This document shows positions 45,608-54,714 of a stretch of 64,000 nt of DNA, piece by piece. A program made the position numbers and the translations under genes. The stretch comes from Hyphomicrobiales bacterium (GTDB lineage: Bacteria > Pseudomonadota > Alphaproteobacteria > Rhizobiales > Rhizobiaceae): NCBI GenBank assembly GCA_900465685.1, contig UEGR01000003.1:1-64000 (forward strand), read 5' to 3'. Each line of letters starts with the position of its first letter. Position 1 is the first letter of the stretch. The notes beneath the pieces are model-generated. The model saw nothing but the letters and a program-made list of their open reading frames with translations, was not told the DNA's origin and ran no database searches.

Positions 45608-46609
45608 TCAGAGAGTCGATTTGATTTTTTCGGCGGCTTCAGGCGAAACCCATTTGGTCCAGATGTCAGAGTTTTCCTGAAGAAAATGCCTCGCACCTTC
45701 CTCACCTGTTGCCTGATTGTCCGTCATCCATGCCATGAGTTTGCCGACCGTGTCGTTGCTCCATGCGCGCTTATTGAGATAATCCATGATCTCTGGCCTC
45801 GCTTTTTTAGAGAAGGACGAGGAAACCAGCGTATATACGTTGTCGACAGGCCAGGCACTTGGTGTCGGATTAGGACAATCTGCGACGGTGATGCATTTAG
45901 ACCAGACCTCCTGATCGTAAGGCACTCCAAAGTCGAGCTTCACCATCTCGTATTTGCCCAGAAGTGCGGTGGGGGCCCAATAAAAACCAAGCCACCCCTT
46001 CTTCTGTTCGTAAGCCTTCGCAATCGACGCATCAAGGCCTGCAGCGGAACCCGTATCGACGAGAGTGAAGCCAGCCTCCTGGGCTTTATATGCCTTATAC
46101 AGTTGCGATGTTATAACCGTGCCTGCCCAACCTTGGGGGCCATTGTAGACAGCGCCTTTTGAAGGATCTTCCGGGTCCAGAAAAAGCTCTGGATGCTTTA
46201 GAGCATCTCCGATTGTTTTGATATCTGGATGAGCATCAGCCAGATATTTGGGGATCCACCAGCCATTCACTCCTCCGTCAGGCAAGGCTTTTACCGCTGT
46301 AATAAGTTTGCCTTCATCCACGCCCTTCTTGACTATATCCGGTAGCATATCCACCCAGGCTTCCGGGGCGATGTCCGGCGCTCCTTTTTCCGCCATGGAC
46401 GTGATCGTCGGCACCGTATCACCGATAATTACTTCTGCGTCACAGCCATAACCATCGGAAAGGATTATCTTGTCGATGTTCGACAACACCTCGGCGCTTT
46501 GCCAGTTCATACTCGCAATAGTAAGTGAACCGCATTCTGCTGCAAAAGCAGATGGCACTGAGCACATGGACCCAGCGAGCAAAATCGTAGATACCAACAG
46601 GTACTTCAT
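45608..46609 (-). CDS. quaternary-amine ABC substrate-binding protein (copy 2)
   Basis: A 333-residue OpuAC-type protein with a signal peptide ending near AFA (residue 23). SLTIASMNWQSAEVLSNIDKIIL, GDTVPTITSMAEKGAPDI and MAWMTDNQATGEEGARHFLQ parallel the orphan at 22936. Aromatic residues typical of the betaine cage are present in both. It heads the ABC operon, downstream of the TetR/ProC-like pair. Confidence 0.9.
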   Translation of the reverse strand: MKYLLVSTILLAGSMCSVPSAFAAECGSLTIASMNWQSAEVLSNIDKIILSDGYGCDAEVIIGDTVPTITSMAEKGAPDIAPEAWVDMLPDIVKKGVDEGKLITAVKALPDGGVNGWWIPKYLADAHPDIKTIGDALKHPELFLDPEDPSKGAVYNGPQGWAGTVITSQLYKAYKAQEAGFTLVDTGSAAGLDASIAKAYEQKKGWLGFYWAPTALLGKYEMVKLDFGVPYDQEVWSKCITVADCPNPTPSAWPVDNVYTLVSSSFSKKARPEIMDYLNKRAWSNDTVGKLMAWMTDNQATGEEGARHFLQENSDIWTKWVSPEAAEKIKSTL

Positions 46610-46688
46610 TTTTTGTTCCCTCGTTATTTAGCGGCTTCCCAAAAAAAAGACCGTTCTGCCGCACCAATCGGTCTTCCAGCGTCCTCGG

Positions 46689-47477
46689 TTAGCTTCTGAA
46701 CATGACTGCTCTGGAAAGAGCCGCCGCGACACCTTTTCTCACCAGATCGTCGATCGCGGCATGCTCCATTGCTTCCAACGCCGCGCTTGTCATCCCCTGG
46801 TAATGCAGATATTCCGACACGATCTCGGAAGTGTTTTTGCCTGTGCTTTCGATGATGTGGCCTGTACCAACAAGAAGAGCATTCATGGCTCTTTGAGCGA
46901 TCTCAGGGGGAATTCCGTTCTTAATCGCGTCTTTCCGCAATGCTTCAGCCAATAGCGCGGGATAGGCTGGTCCTGTCCCAGTTACTGCCGCAAGATAATC
47001 GAGACTTTGCTCATTCTTCAGTTCATCCGTGACGCCACATGCATCAAATATGAGCCTGACCTGCTTGCGGTCATCTTCGGAGCACAAAGAGTTTGCAATC
47101 CATGGTGTATAAGATTGTCCAACGGCGGCGGCGGCGTTTGGTAAGGCACGTACCACCCGTTGCGACGACATTGTTTCCTGAATGGCCTGCATCGACACAC
47201 CCGCCATCACGGAAATCATCAGGGTGTCTGTCGCAACCGCCTTTAACGAGGAGAATTGTTCGGGGCGGACAGACAGGATAACGATGTCCGAGTTGTCGAC
47301 GAGTTCCTGACAATCGGTCGTATGTCTGGCAGCAGGCCAGAGTTCCTTGCGAAGAGTTCGGCTAGCTACGCTAAGGTGTCTCTGGTCGAGAAGATTCCGC
47401 CTGAAAAGCGAATGAATTATCGCCTTGCCCAGCCAACCGGTACCACCAATGACGCCGAGACGAGCATTAATCGTCAC
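46689..47477 (-). CDS. pyrroline-5-carboxylate reductase homologue (divergent, copy 3)
   Basis: The 262-residue protein has an N-terminal LGVIGGTGWLGKAII and a ProC-like C-terminal domain. MPNTP is replaced by ALPNAAAAVG and the SGSGPAY motif is TGTGPAYPA. The VTSPNGTT motif is HYQGMTSAAL. The catalytic fold is kept but the substrate is probably not P5C. It overlaps the TetR gene by 11 bases, so regulator and enzyme are co-transcribed, divergent from the demethylase gene. Confidence 0.75.
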   Translation of the reverse strand: MTINARLGVIGGTGWLGKAIIHSLFRRNLLDQRHLSVASRTLRKELWPAARHTTDCQELVDNSDIVILSVRPEQFSSLKAVATDTLMISVMAGVSMQAIQETMSSQRVVRALPNAAAAVGQSYTPWIANSLCSEDDRKQVRLIFDACGVTDELKNEQSLDYLAAVTGTGPAYPALLAEALRKDAIKNGIPPEIAQRAMNALLVGTGHIIESTGKNTSEIVSEYLHYQGMTSAALEAMEHAAIDDLVRKGVAAALSRAVMFRS

Positions 47478-48114
47478 AGAAATCCTCCTCCAGTTCTATG
47501 CCGTGGCGAGAGAAAAAGCGGTCGAGCTCTTTTCTTTTTGGTTTGTTTCCTGTGAAGACGCGCACGTATTCGGGCATTCTTGACAAGCGCAGTTTCAGAT
47601 CTTCGTTGGTCTGCATTGAGATGTAGCCGATTTGAAGAAGATAGATCGTGCGCGCGCGCACATCTGCCGCCAGACCTGAAATACCGAACCGCGAGAACAT
47701 GTCAGTCAGGGCTTTCAATCGGACCTGATCAGCCGTGTGAACTTCAGCAAGAATTTCGTCCGATTGCAGGGCCCAACTGCGCATCGCAAACTCGAGTTTG
47801 GGATCGAAAAGATCACTGTCAAACCAACAGTCGCTAACATTGAAGATCGCTTCGGTTATCGTCTCTGCATAGGCCTCTGAGCGTTTAACAATATTGCCCG
47901 TGTTCTTCTCGCGCCAGAGTGACACGAGGGCATTCAGCAGTTCGTCGCGATCCTTATAGAACCAGTAGAAACTAGCTCGGGACAAGCTGAGACGTTTTGA
48001 GAGTGGCTGAATCTTGACCGCATCGATCCCGGATTCCAGCAGAGCTTCGTAAGCTGCTGTTAACCACACATCAGGCGATCCACGCCATCCGGTCTCATTG
48101 ATCGTTTGTGTCAT
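47467..48114 (-). CDS. TetR family transcriptional regulator
   Basis: A 215-residue regulator with the N-terminal helix-turn-helix ALLESGIDAVKIQPLSKRLSLSRASFYWFYKDRDELLNAL. It is divergent from the N-methylproline-demethylase-like gene, and a 14-base inverted repeat frames the shared promoter region. It likely represses both directions until a pathway ligand binds. Confidence 0.85.
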   Translation of the reverse strand: MTQTINETGWRGSPDVWLTAAYEALLESGIDAVKIQPLSKRLSLSRASFYWFYKDRDELLNALVSLWREKNTGNIVKRSEAYAETITEAIFNVSDCWFDSDLFDPKLEFAMRSWALQSDEILAEVHTADQVRLKALTDMFSRFGISGLAADVRARTIYLLQIGYISMQTNEDLKLRLSRMPEYVRVFTGNKPKRKELDRFFSRHGIELEEDFCDD

Positions 48115-48131
48115 GAGCTTCTCCTAACAGA

Positions 48132-48219
48132 AAAATAGACATAGCCGCAACAAAAATAATCATAAGTGTCTAGTTTTGACAGTCGAGTGACTTTTAAGTT
48201 TGACAGCTATGTCTATTTT
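48132..48219. promoter_or_regulatory. paired TetR-type operators, 14-base inverted repeat
   Basis: AAAATAGACATAGC (48132-48145) and its exact complement GCTATGTCTATTTT (48206-48219) lie 60 bases apart in the 148-base divergent promoter region. The right arm overlaps the partial palindrome GACAgctaTGTC (48202-48213), and TTTTGACAG repeats occur between. One regulator could bind both arms and loop the region. Confidence 0.65.
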
Positions 48220-48262
48220 CGAATACGAACGCGCTTGAGGGTTCTACTGCGGAGAAAACAAG

Positions 48263-50299
48263 ATGTCGAACGACCCACTCCTCCAGCCATTCAAAATCAA
48301 ACATTTGACGCTCAGGAACAGACTCATGACTACGTCTCATGAGCCTGCTTATCCAGAAGATGGGATGCCGAAAGGCAGATATCGTGCTTATCATGTAGAG
48401 CGTGCGAAAGCGGGCCTTGCTTTAACAATGACGGCTGGTTCGGCGGCGGTTTCGCGCGACAGTCCGCCTGTTTTCAATAATGTACTGGCATATAAGGATG
48501 AAGTAGTTCGCTGGATGCGTGAACTCACCGACGAATGTCATGAACATGGCGCAGCCGTTATGATCCAGCTGACGCATCTCGGGCGGCGTACACGCTGGGA
48601 TAAAGCCGACTGGTTGCCTGTTGTCGCGCCGACCTTGGAGCGCGAACCTGCCCACAGAGCTTTTCCCAAGTTGATCGAGACATGGGATATCGACAGGATC
48701 AAGAAGGATTTTGCTGACGCGGCTGAACGAATGAAGGCAGCCAATGTTGACGGGGTGGAATTCGAATCCTTCGGTCATTTATTGTCGCAGTTCTGGTCGC
48801 CGATGAGCAACCACCTAGACAATGAATATGGCGGCTCACTTGAAAATCGTATGCGGTTTTCACTCGAAGTGCTTGCCGCCGTGCGCGAGCGGGTCGGACC
48901 CGACTTCATCCTGGGCGTGCGTTATGTGGCTGACGAGGATGTTGCTACAGGATACGGCAAGGATGAAGGGTTGGAAATTTCCCGCCGTCTGAAAGACAGT
49001 GGCTTGATTGATTTCCTGAACGTCACCAAAGGACACATCGAGACCGATGCTGGACTGACGGATCAGATTCCGATCATGGGAATGGCAAGCGCACCCCATC
49101 TTGAACTGGCAGGAGAGGTGCGGGCTACAACGAAGTTCCCCGTATTTCACGCAACCAGAATTCAGGACGTAGCCACTGCCCGTTATGCAATTGCAGAAGG
49201 TAAAGTCGATATGATCGGTATGACCAGAGCGCATCTGGCAGATCCTCATATTGTACGGAAAATCCTGGAGAAACGGGAACACGATATCCGTCCTTGTGTG
49301 GGAGCGAACTATTGTCTGGACCGAATTTATCAAGGTGGAATGGCCTTGTGTATCCATAACCCCGCCAGTGGCCGGGAGGAAACCATGCCGCACTCCGTCC
49401 CGAAGGGAGATGTTGAAAAGAAGGTTGTTATCGTTGGTGCGGGACCAGCAGGTTTGGAAGCCGCACGCGTTGCTGGTGAACGGGGCCATAGGGTTGTGGT
49501 TATGGAGGCCGCTGCCAAGGCAGGTGGTCAGATCCTGCTAACGGCTCAAAGTCCTCGACGACGGGAGATGCTGGGCATAGCCGATTGGCGGCTGGCTCAG
49601 TGCGAACAGCTGGGCGTAGAGATCCGCTATAATGTCTGGGCGGACTCCGACACGGTGCTGAGCGAAGATCCGGATGTCGTGATCATAGCGACGGGCGGTT
49701 TGCCCCATACTGATGTACTTGTTGAAGGAAATGAACTGGTTTGCTCCGCTTGGGACATCATTTCCGGCGATATCAAACCAGGGACTGATGTGCTGATTTA
49801 CGACGACGCAGGCGATCACGTCGCGCTGCAAGCAGCGGAAATCATCGCGCAAACAGGTGCAAAGGTTGAGATAATGACGCGCGATCGATCGTTCTCGCCG
49901 GAAGTAATGGCGATGAATCTGGTTCCCTATATGCGTGCACTTCAGAACAGGGATGTGAAGTTTACCGTCACCTACCTTCTGGAAAGTGTACGAAAAGAAG
50001 GTAATCAATTATTCGCAACAATCGGAAGCGACTACGGCGGGGTGAGAAAAGAACAGCGTCATGATCAGATCATCGTTAATCATGGCACTCGTCCGAATGA
50101 TGACCTTTATCACGATCTAAAGCCGCTTTCTCGCAATTTGGGTGCTGTTAATTATGCCCAGCTTATCGATGGCCAAGCCCAAACCGATGAGAGCGACGAC
50201 GACAGCAAATTCAAATTGTTCCGCATCGGCGATGCAGTAGCTGCCAGGAACACGCATGCGGCGATTTATGATGCACTGCGACTGGTGAAAGATATCTAA
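48263..50299 (+). CDS. N-methylproline demethylase-like FMN/FeS/FAD oxidoreductase
   Basis: The 678-residue protein has an N-terminal old-yellow-enzyme-type FMN barrel (residues 1-335), an iron-sulphur segment and a C-terminal FAD/NAD-binding half (VVIVGAGPAGLEAARVAGE near 390). This is the trimethylamine dehydrogenase/2,4-dienoyl-CoA reductase order. The cluster motif is C345-VGA-NY-C351-...-C363, where CxxC of other family members is CVGA. CVGA/GYC-type motifs are what I recall for N-methylproline (stachydrine route) demethylases, so it probably removes an N-methyl group and needs ETF. It is the first gene of a rightward operon opposite TetR. Confidence 0.8.
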   Translation: MSNDPLLQPFKIKHLTLRNRLMTTSHEPAYPEDGMPKGRYRAYHVERAKAGLALTMTAGSAAVSRDSPPVFNNVLAYKDEVVRWMRELTDECHEHGAAVMIQLTHLGRRTRWDKADWLPVVAPTLEREPAHRAFPKLIETWDIDRIKKDFADAAERMKAANVDGVEFESFGHLLSQFWSPMSNHLDNEYGGSLENRMRFSLEVLAAVRERVGPDFILGVRYVADEDVATGYGKDEGLEISRRLKDSGLIDFLNVTKGHIETDAGLTDQIPIMGMASAPHLELAGEVRATTKFPVFHATRIQDVATARYAIAEGKVDMIGMTRAHLADPHIVRKILEKREHDIRPCVGANYCLDRIYQGGMALCIHNPASGREETMPHSVPKGDVEKKVVIVGAGPAGLEAARVAGERGHRVVVMEAAAKAGGQILLTAQSPRRREMLGIADWRLAQCEQLGVEIRYNVWADSDTVLSEDPDVVIIATGGLPHTDVLVEGNELVCSAWDIISGDIKPGTDVLIYDDAGDHVALQAAEIIAQTGAKVEIMTRDRSFSPEVMAMNLVPYMRALQNRDVKFTVTYLLESVRKEGNQLFATIGSDYGGVRKEQRHDQIIVNHGTRPNDDLYHDLKPLSRNLGAVNYAQLIDGQAQTDESDDDSKFKLFRIGDAVAARNTHAAIYDALRLVKDI

Positions 50300-50330
50300 C
50301 CCGGCATTTTGACCTTTGAGGAGAATGACG

Positions 50331-50927
50331 ATGGTTGATCGAACCACTGAATTGGCCCATTTTGTTGAGGTCGCGCGAAATGCATTCGAAGAATTTGTAA
50401 CTAATGACAGCGGGCGCGTTTCTGTCGATCGCATATTCGGTGCGATCGATGCAGAATCCGGACACATCAATAAAGATTGTATCAAGCTACCGGTATGTGC
50501 TTTTCTATCTGATGCGAGCGAAGTTGAGACCTCCAACCAGACTCTCCTCGAACTCGTAAAGAGCTTCCTGGCGCTCGAACCGGATTTGAGCTGGGTACGC
50601 AGGCTCTCATATGATGCCGCAACAGCAAGTGAAAATTTTCCTGACGGTCACGGAAACTGCATGGTCATTGGACCGGGAGGTCTCGAAGATCGGCCTGATG
50701 TTGCAATTGGCGCGTCGCTGCTAGCACCAAATGTTCGATATCCTGACCATACTCATTTTCCCGAGGAGACCTACCTCGTATTATCGGAAGGACATTTCAA
50801 GCAGTCTGACAATGAATGGTTTGCACTTGGTCCGGGTGGATCATTCTACAATCCGCCGGGAATCCTTCACGCTATGAGATCGACTAATCGACCACTTTTG
50901 GCATTCTGGGCATTGTGGGTGGGATGA
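50331..50927 (+). CDS. DddQ/DddL-like cupin (DMSP-lyase family)
   Basis: The start at ATG 50331 follows GAGGAG by seven bases (198 residues). The C-terminal cupin has motif 1 PDHTHFPEETYLVLSEG (His140, His142, Glu146, Tyr148) and motif 2 GPGGSFYNPPGILHAMRS (His180), ending PLLAFWALW. Position of the metal ligands, the PEExY element and the all-helical N-terminus match the dimethylsulphoniopropionate lyase family, which cleaves DMSP to acrylate and DMS. Here it is in an operon with a demethylase-like flavoprotein, so the real substrate might be a betaine analogue. The family call is firmer than the reaction. Confidence 0.7.
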   Translation: MVDRTTELAHFVEVARNAFEEFVTNDSGRVSVDRIFGAIDAESGHINKDCIKLPVCAFLSDASEVETSNQTLLELVKSFLALEPDLSWVRRLSYDAATASENFPDGHGNCMVIGPGGLEDRPDVAIGASLLAPNVRYPDHTHFPEETYLVLSEGHFKQSDNEWFALGPGGSFYNPPGILHAMRSTNRPLLAFWALWVG

Positions 50928-50974
50928 GTGTCATGCGTCGCAGAGGTAGATAGCATTTTTGCCACAAGATAATA

Positions 50975-51000
50975 TTATACGAAAATTCAGTATTGTATAA
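50975..51000. promoter_or_regulatory. TTATAC...GTATAA inverted operator
   Basis: TTATACGAAAATTCAG TATTGTATAA forms inverted TTATAC/GTATAA arms 14 bases apart upstream of the ETF-QO gene. It again matches the island motif set. Confidence 0.5.
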
Positions 51001-51125
51001 AAAATAATAGGATATTATCCTGACAATCATTACTTAGGCGTGTCTTCGAACTCCCCATTGTGGACTTGTTCAGGCGGTTAGCTTTTAGTTTTGGCGACAA
51101 ATTACTCAACAGGAAAAGTTAGGTT

Positions 51126-52811
51126 ATGCATACTGGGGTGCCTGATCGCGAGAGCATGGAATTCGACGTAGTGATCGTCGGCGCAGGCCCTGCAGGTCTT
51201 GCTGCGGCTATTCGGTTCAAACAAATCAAGCCGGAGCTTTCAGTCGTCGTTCTTGAAAAGGGCGGGGAAGTTGGCGCGCATATCCTGTCGGGTGCCGTCG
51301 TTGATCCAAGTGGTATCGATCAGCTTCTGCCAGGCTGGCGTGAGGAAGAGGGGCATCCGCTCAAGACCCCTGTGACCGCCGACCATTTCCTGCTGCTTGG
51401 TCCTGCGGGTTCGGTGCGTCTGCCAAATTTCGCCATGCCGCCATTGATGAACAATCATGGCAATTACATTGTGTCGCTTGGCAATGTCTGCCGCTGGCTT
51501 GGCACTAAGGCTGAAGAATTTGGTGTTGAAATCTATCCAGGCTTTGCTGCAACTGAAGTGCTTTATAACGATGAAGGCGCAGTGATTGGTGTTGCAACTG
51601 GCGACATGGGCGTCGAGCGCGATGGCACACATGGTCCGAATTACACGCGCGGTATGGCCCTGCTCGGCAAATATGTGCTGATTGGTGAAGGCGCGCGCGG
51701 TTCGCTTGCCAAGGAACTGATCGCGAAGTTCAAGCTTGATGAAGGTCGTGAACCATCCAAGTTCGGTATCGGCCTCAAGGAACTCTGGCAGGTAGATCCA
51801 TCCAAGCATAAGCCGGGTCTGGTACAGCATTCATTTGGCTGGCCGCTTGATATGAAGACCGGCGGTGGCTCGTTCCTCTATCATCTTGAAGATAATATGG
51901 TTGCAGTCGGCTTCGTGCTGCATCTCAACTACAAGAACCCGTATCTGTCGCCGTTTGAGGAATTTCAGCGCTTCAAGACGCATCCGGCGATCCGCGATAC
52001 ATTCGAGGGTGGCAAACGCCTTTCTTATGGCGCGCGCGCGATTACCGAAGGTGGCTTCCAGTCAGTGCCAAAACTGTCCTTCCCGGGTGGTGCGCTGATC
52101 GGCTGTTCGGCTGGCTTCGTCAACGTTCCCCGCATCAAGGGCAGTCATAACGCAGTTCTGTCGGGCATTCTCGCTGCCGACAAGATTGCGGAAGCTTTGG
52201 CCGCTGGTCGTGCCAATGATGAGCCGATTGAAATCGAAAACAGCTGGCGTAACAGCGCCATCGGCAAGGATCTCAAGAAGGTCCGTAATGTGAAGCCGCT
52301 TTGGTCGAAGTTCGGCACGGTTGTTGGTGTTGCTCTCGGTGGTCTTGATATGTGGACCAATCAGCTGTTTGGTTTCTCATTTTTCGGCACGCTGAAGCAT
52401 GGCAAGAACGATGCGCAAAGCCTTGAGCCAGCAGCAAAGCACAAGAAGATCGATTATCCGAAGCCGGATGGTGTGCTGACCTTTGATCGTCTTTCGTCAG
52501 TGTTTCTTTCGAACACCAACCATGACGAAAACGAGCCTGTGCATCTGCAGGTCGCTGATATGAAGCTGCAGCAGACCTCGGAGCATGATGTCTTTGCTGG
52601 CCCGTCGACGCGCTATTGCCCGGCAGGCGTTTATGAGTGGGTGGACAAGGACGGAAATTCGGCTGCTGATCCAAGCGCCAAGGACGTCCGTTTCGTCATC
52701 AACGCGCAGAACTGCGTGCACTGCAAGACGTGCGACATCAAGGACCCGAACCAGAACATCAACTGGGTGCCGCCACAAGGTGGCGAAGGGCCAGTCTATA
52801 TGAACATGTAG
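51126..52811 (+). CDS. electron transfer flavoprotein-ubiquinone oxidoreductase
   Basis: A 561-residue protein with an N-terminal FAD motif VVIVGAGPAGLAAAIRF (about 15-31), the GAHILSGAVVDP segment, a membrane-associated hydrophobic region and a C-terminal 4Fe-4S ferredoxin-like domain (Cys498, 530, 533, 536: RYCPAGVYEW and NCVHCKTCDIKDP). It passes electrons from ETF to ubiquinone at the inner membrane. Codon use is more GC-rich than that of most neighbours and it carries its own strong terminator, as for a recruited core gene. With etfBA it completes the electron sink for the flavin demethylase and dehydrogenases. Confidence 0.95.
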   Translation: MHTGVPDRESMEFDVVIVGAGPAGLAAAIRFKQIKPELSVVVLEKGGEVGAHILSGAVVDPSGIDQLLPGWREEEGHPLKTPVTADHFLLLGPAGSVRLPNFAMPPLMNNHGNYIVSLGNVCRWLGTKAEEFGVEIYPGFAATEVLYNDEGAVIGVATGDMGVERDGTHGPNYTRGMALLGKYVLIGEGARGSLAKELIAKFKLDEGREPSKFGIGLKELWQVDPSKHKPGLVQHSFGWPLDMKTGGGSFLYHLEDNMVAVGFVLHLNYKNPYLSPFEEFQRFKTHPAIRDTFEGGKRLSYGARAITEGGFQSVPKLSFPGGALIGCSAGFVNVPRIKGSHNAVLSGILAADKIAEALAAGRANDEPIEIENSWRNSAIGKDLKKVRNVKPLWSKFGTVVGVALGGLDMWTNQLFGFSFFGTLKHGKNDAQSLEPAAKHKKIDYPKPDGVLTFDRLSSVFLSNTNHDENEPVHLQVADMKLQQTSEHDVFAGPSTRYCPAGVYEWVDKDGNSAADPSAKDVRFVINAQNCVHCKTCDIKDPNQNINWVPPQGGEGPVYMNM

Positions 52812-52840
52812 TCGTTCACTTGCTGATTGAAGATACCAGG

Positions 52841-52868
52841 CGGCGATATTGGGATCGCCGTTTTTTTT
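52841..52868 (+). terminator. rho-independent terminator after ETF-QO gene
   Basis: CGGCGAT-ATTGGG-ATCGCCG followed by eight T residues, 30 bases after the stop codon. Confidence 0.9.
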
Positions 52869-53111
52869 GTGCCAGACGATTCAATATGGCGAGATATAAA
52901 AATCCTGTATATCTCTTATAGTCGAATTCTAGTATCCTAAACGGTTTTTTATAGCAATAGTTTGGTGATGGGACGAGTAAGGCGACCCCAAAAATCGAAA
53001 ATAACAAGGGTCAATCGCTTTCAGTGAATCTTTTTTGCAACTTCCGGCATTCGCGATTGAACGCGATGTCGATGGGGCATGCACAAAGCTAATCACAAAA
53101 GGGGAAAGTTC

Positions 53112-53870
53112 ATGCGGAACCACGCAATTATTGCAGTATTGATCGGGACAAGTCTGACTTTGAGCGCGACGTACGCTCATTCGCAAAAACTCACGGTTGG
53201 CACGTTTACCGATATCAAGCCCTTTGACTTCATAGAAAAGGGTAAAAATGTGGGGTTCGACCAGGATCTCTGGGGCGAGATCGCAAAGGAAATCGGCCAT
53301 GATTACGAAATGGCGGCAATGGATTTCGGCGCGCTAATTCCAGCATTGCAGACAGCTAACATCGATGTTGCAATATCGAGCATCTTTATTACCCCACAGC
53401 GCCAAGCCGCAGTGGACTTCTCAGATCCCTATTATCTCAGCGCAAATGGAATATTGGTTGCTAAAGAGAATGACACAATCAAATCTGCTGGAGACACAGA
53501 TGGCAAACGCCTTGCTTCCCTGACTGGTAGCGCAGCTGCAGATTGGATAAAAAAGAACGCGCCCAATGCCAGTGTTGTACTCTTTCCCACAATCGCGAAC
53601 GCATATCTAGAGTTGCGAAGTGGAAGAGTAGACGCAGTTTTATATGACTATCCATCTTTAGCCTATTACGCAAAGAATGAAGCAGGGGGAACGGTCCGGC
53701 TATTGGAACAGCCCATCGGGGATCAGGTTTCACTTGGAATCGCTTTTCCTAAGGGCAGCAAGCTTGTAGGCCCGGTTAACGAGGCACTGAAAAGCATGCG
53801 AAGCGATGGAAGGTACGATGCGATAGCCAAGAAATGGTTCGGATCATCGCCAAATAGCGCAACTGATTGA
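53112..53870 (+). CDS. polar amino-acid ABC substrate-binding protein (copy 2)
   Basis: A 252-residue SBP_bac_3 protein with a signal peptide ending near AHSQK (residue 24). [27 protein letters not shown] and [21 protein letters not shown] align with copy 1 at 31142. The ATG at 53112 follows GGGGAAAG. It is followed by a permease but no ATPase. Confidence 0.9.
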   Translation: MRNHAIIAVLIGTSLTLSATYAHSQKLTVGTFTDIKPFDFIEKGKNVGFDQDLWGEIAKEIGHDYEMAAMDFGALIPALQTANIDVAISSIFITPQRQAAVDFSDPYYLSANGILVAKENDTIKSAGDTDGKRLASLTGSAAADWIKKNAPNASVVLFPTIANAYLELRSGRVDAVLYDYPSLAYYAKNEAGGTVRLLEQPIGDQVSLGIAFPKGSKLVGPVNEALKSMRSDGRYDAIAKKWFGSSPNSATD

Positions 53871-53987
53871 TCGGTTTTCTGGGCGCTCTTACTGTCGCTT
53901 TATACATTCAGGATGGCAACCTGGCACCTTGCAACACTTCCAAATCCTGCAAACCTTGGTTGCCCATCCCAGTTTCGGGACAGCAGT

Positions 53988-54644
53988 ATGATTTTTGAAT
54001 GGTCCGCAATTATACAAGCTTTACCCGAACTGTTGAAAGGTGCGGGAAACACCATCTGGATTGCCGTGGTCGCCCTGAGTGCCGGGATCGTTTCCGGAAC
54101 AATCATGGGTCTGATCAGGACATACGGCCCCAGATACATTTCCATGTTTGCCCAAGCCTATATTGGAGCAATTCGAGGGACGCCTCTGGTGGTGCAAATT
54201 ATGTTCATATACTTTGCGCTGCCAATGCTTGCAGGTGTAAGAATGAGCGCAACGTCTGCGGGCATAATAGGATTGATTATCAACTCATCCGCCTATTTCG
54301 CCGAGATTGTGCGAGGTGGACTTTTATCCGTTCCAAAGGGTTTGAAAGAGGCAGGCTTTGCGGTTGGGCTACCGTTTCGTCTAGTTCTGATTCTCATCAT
54401 TCTTCCGATTGCATTTCGTAGAATGGTGCCTGCCTTAGGCAATCAGTTTATAATAGGATTGAAGGATACGTCGCTTCTCATTGTCATCGGGGTGGCAGAA
54501 CTTACCAGAACGGGTCAGGAAATCATGACGGAGAACTACAGGGCAGTAGAAATATGGTTTGCTGTCGCTGTCATTTATCTGCTTATGATCAGCGCAATGG
54601 CGATGGGCTTCCGATGGTTAGAGAAGCGGGCCCAAATCTCATAG
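53988..54644 (+). CDS. polar amino-acid ABC permease (copy 2), no adjacent ATPase
   Basis: 218 residues, the same length as the permease at 31936, with the same EAA loop (SVPKGLKEAGFAVGLP) and C-terminal signature TSLLIVIGVAELTRTGQEI. It starts at ATG 53988. The next gene is a convergent regulator, so the usual ATPase gene is missing and the ATPase at 32589 is the likely partner. Confidence 0.9.
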   Translation: MIFEWSAIIQALPELLKGAGNTIWIAVVALSAGIVSGTIMGLIRTYGPRYISMFAQAYIGAIRGTPLVVQIMFIYFALPMLAGVRMSATSAGIIGLIINSSAYFAEIVRGGLLSVPKGLKEAGFAVGLPFRLVLILIILPIAFRRMVPALGNQFIIGLKDTSLLIVIGVAELTRTGQEIMTENYRAVEIWFAVAVIYLLMISAMAMGFRWLEKRAQIS

Positions 54645-54714
54645 TGTCAAAAGAGTCGTCGACAAGGAAGGCGTTGAACTGGACAAGCCATTCACCTGGT
54701 GAACAGAGACCTCT

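Noticed and set aside
49289-49351. Apparent loss of one FeS-cluster cysteine (CVGA for CxxC) in the demethylase-like protein
   Set aside because: I recall the same CVGA-type motif in N-methylproline demethylase-like proteins, so it is more likely a subfamily trait than damage.
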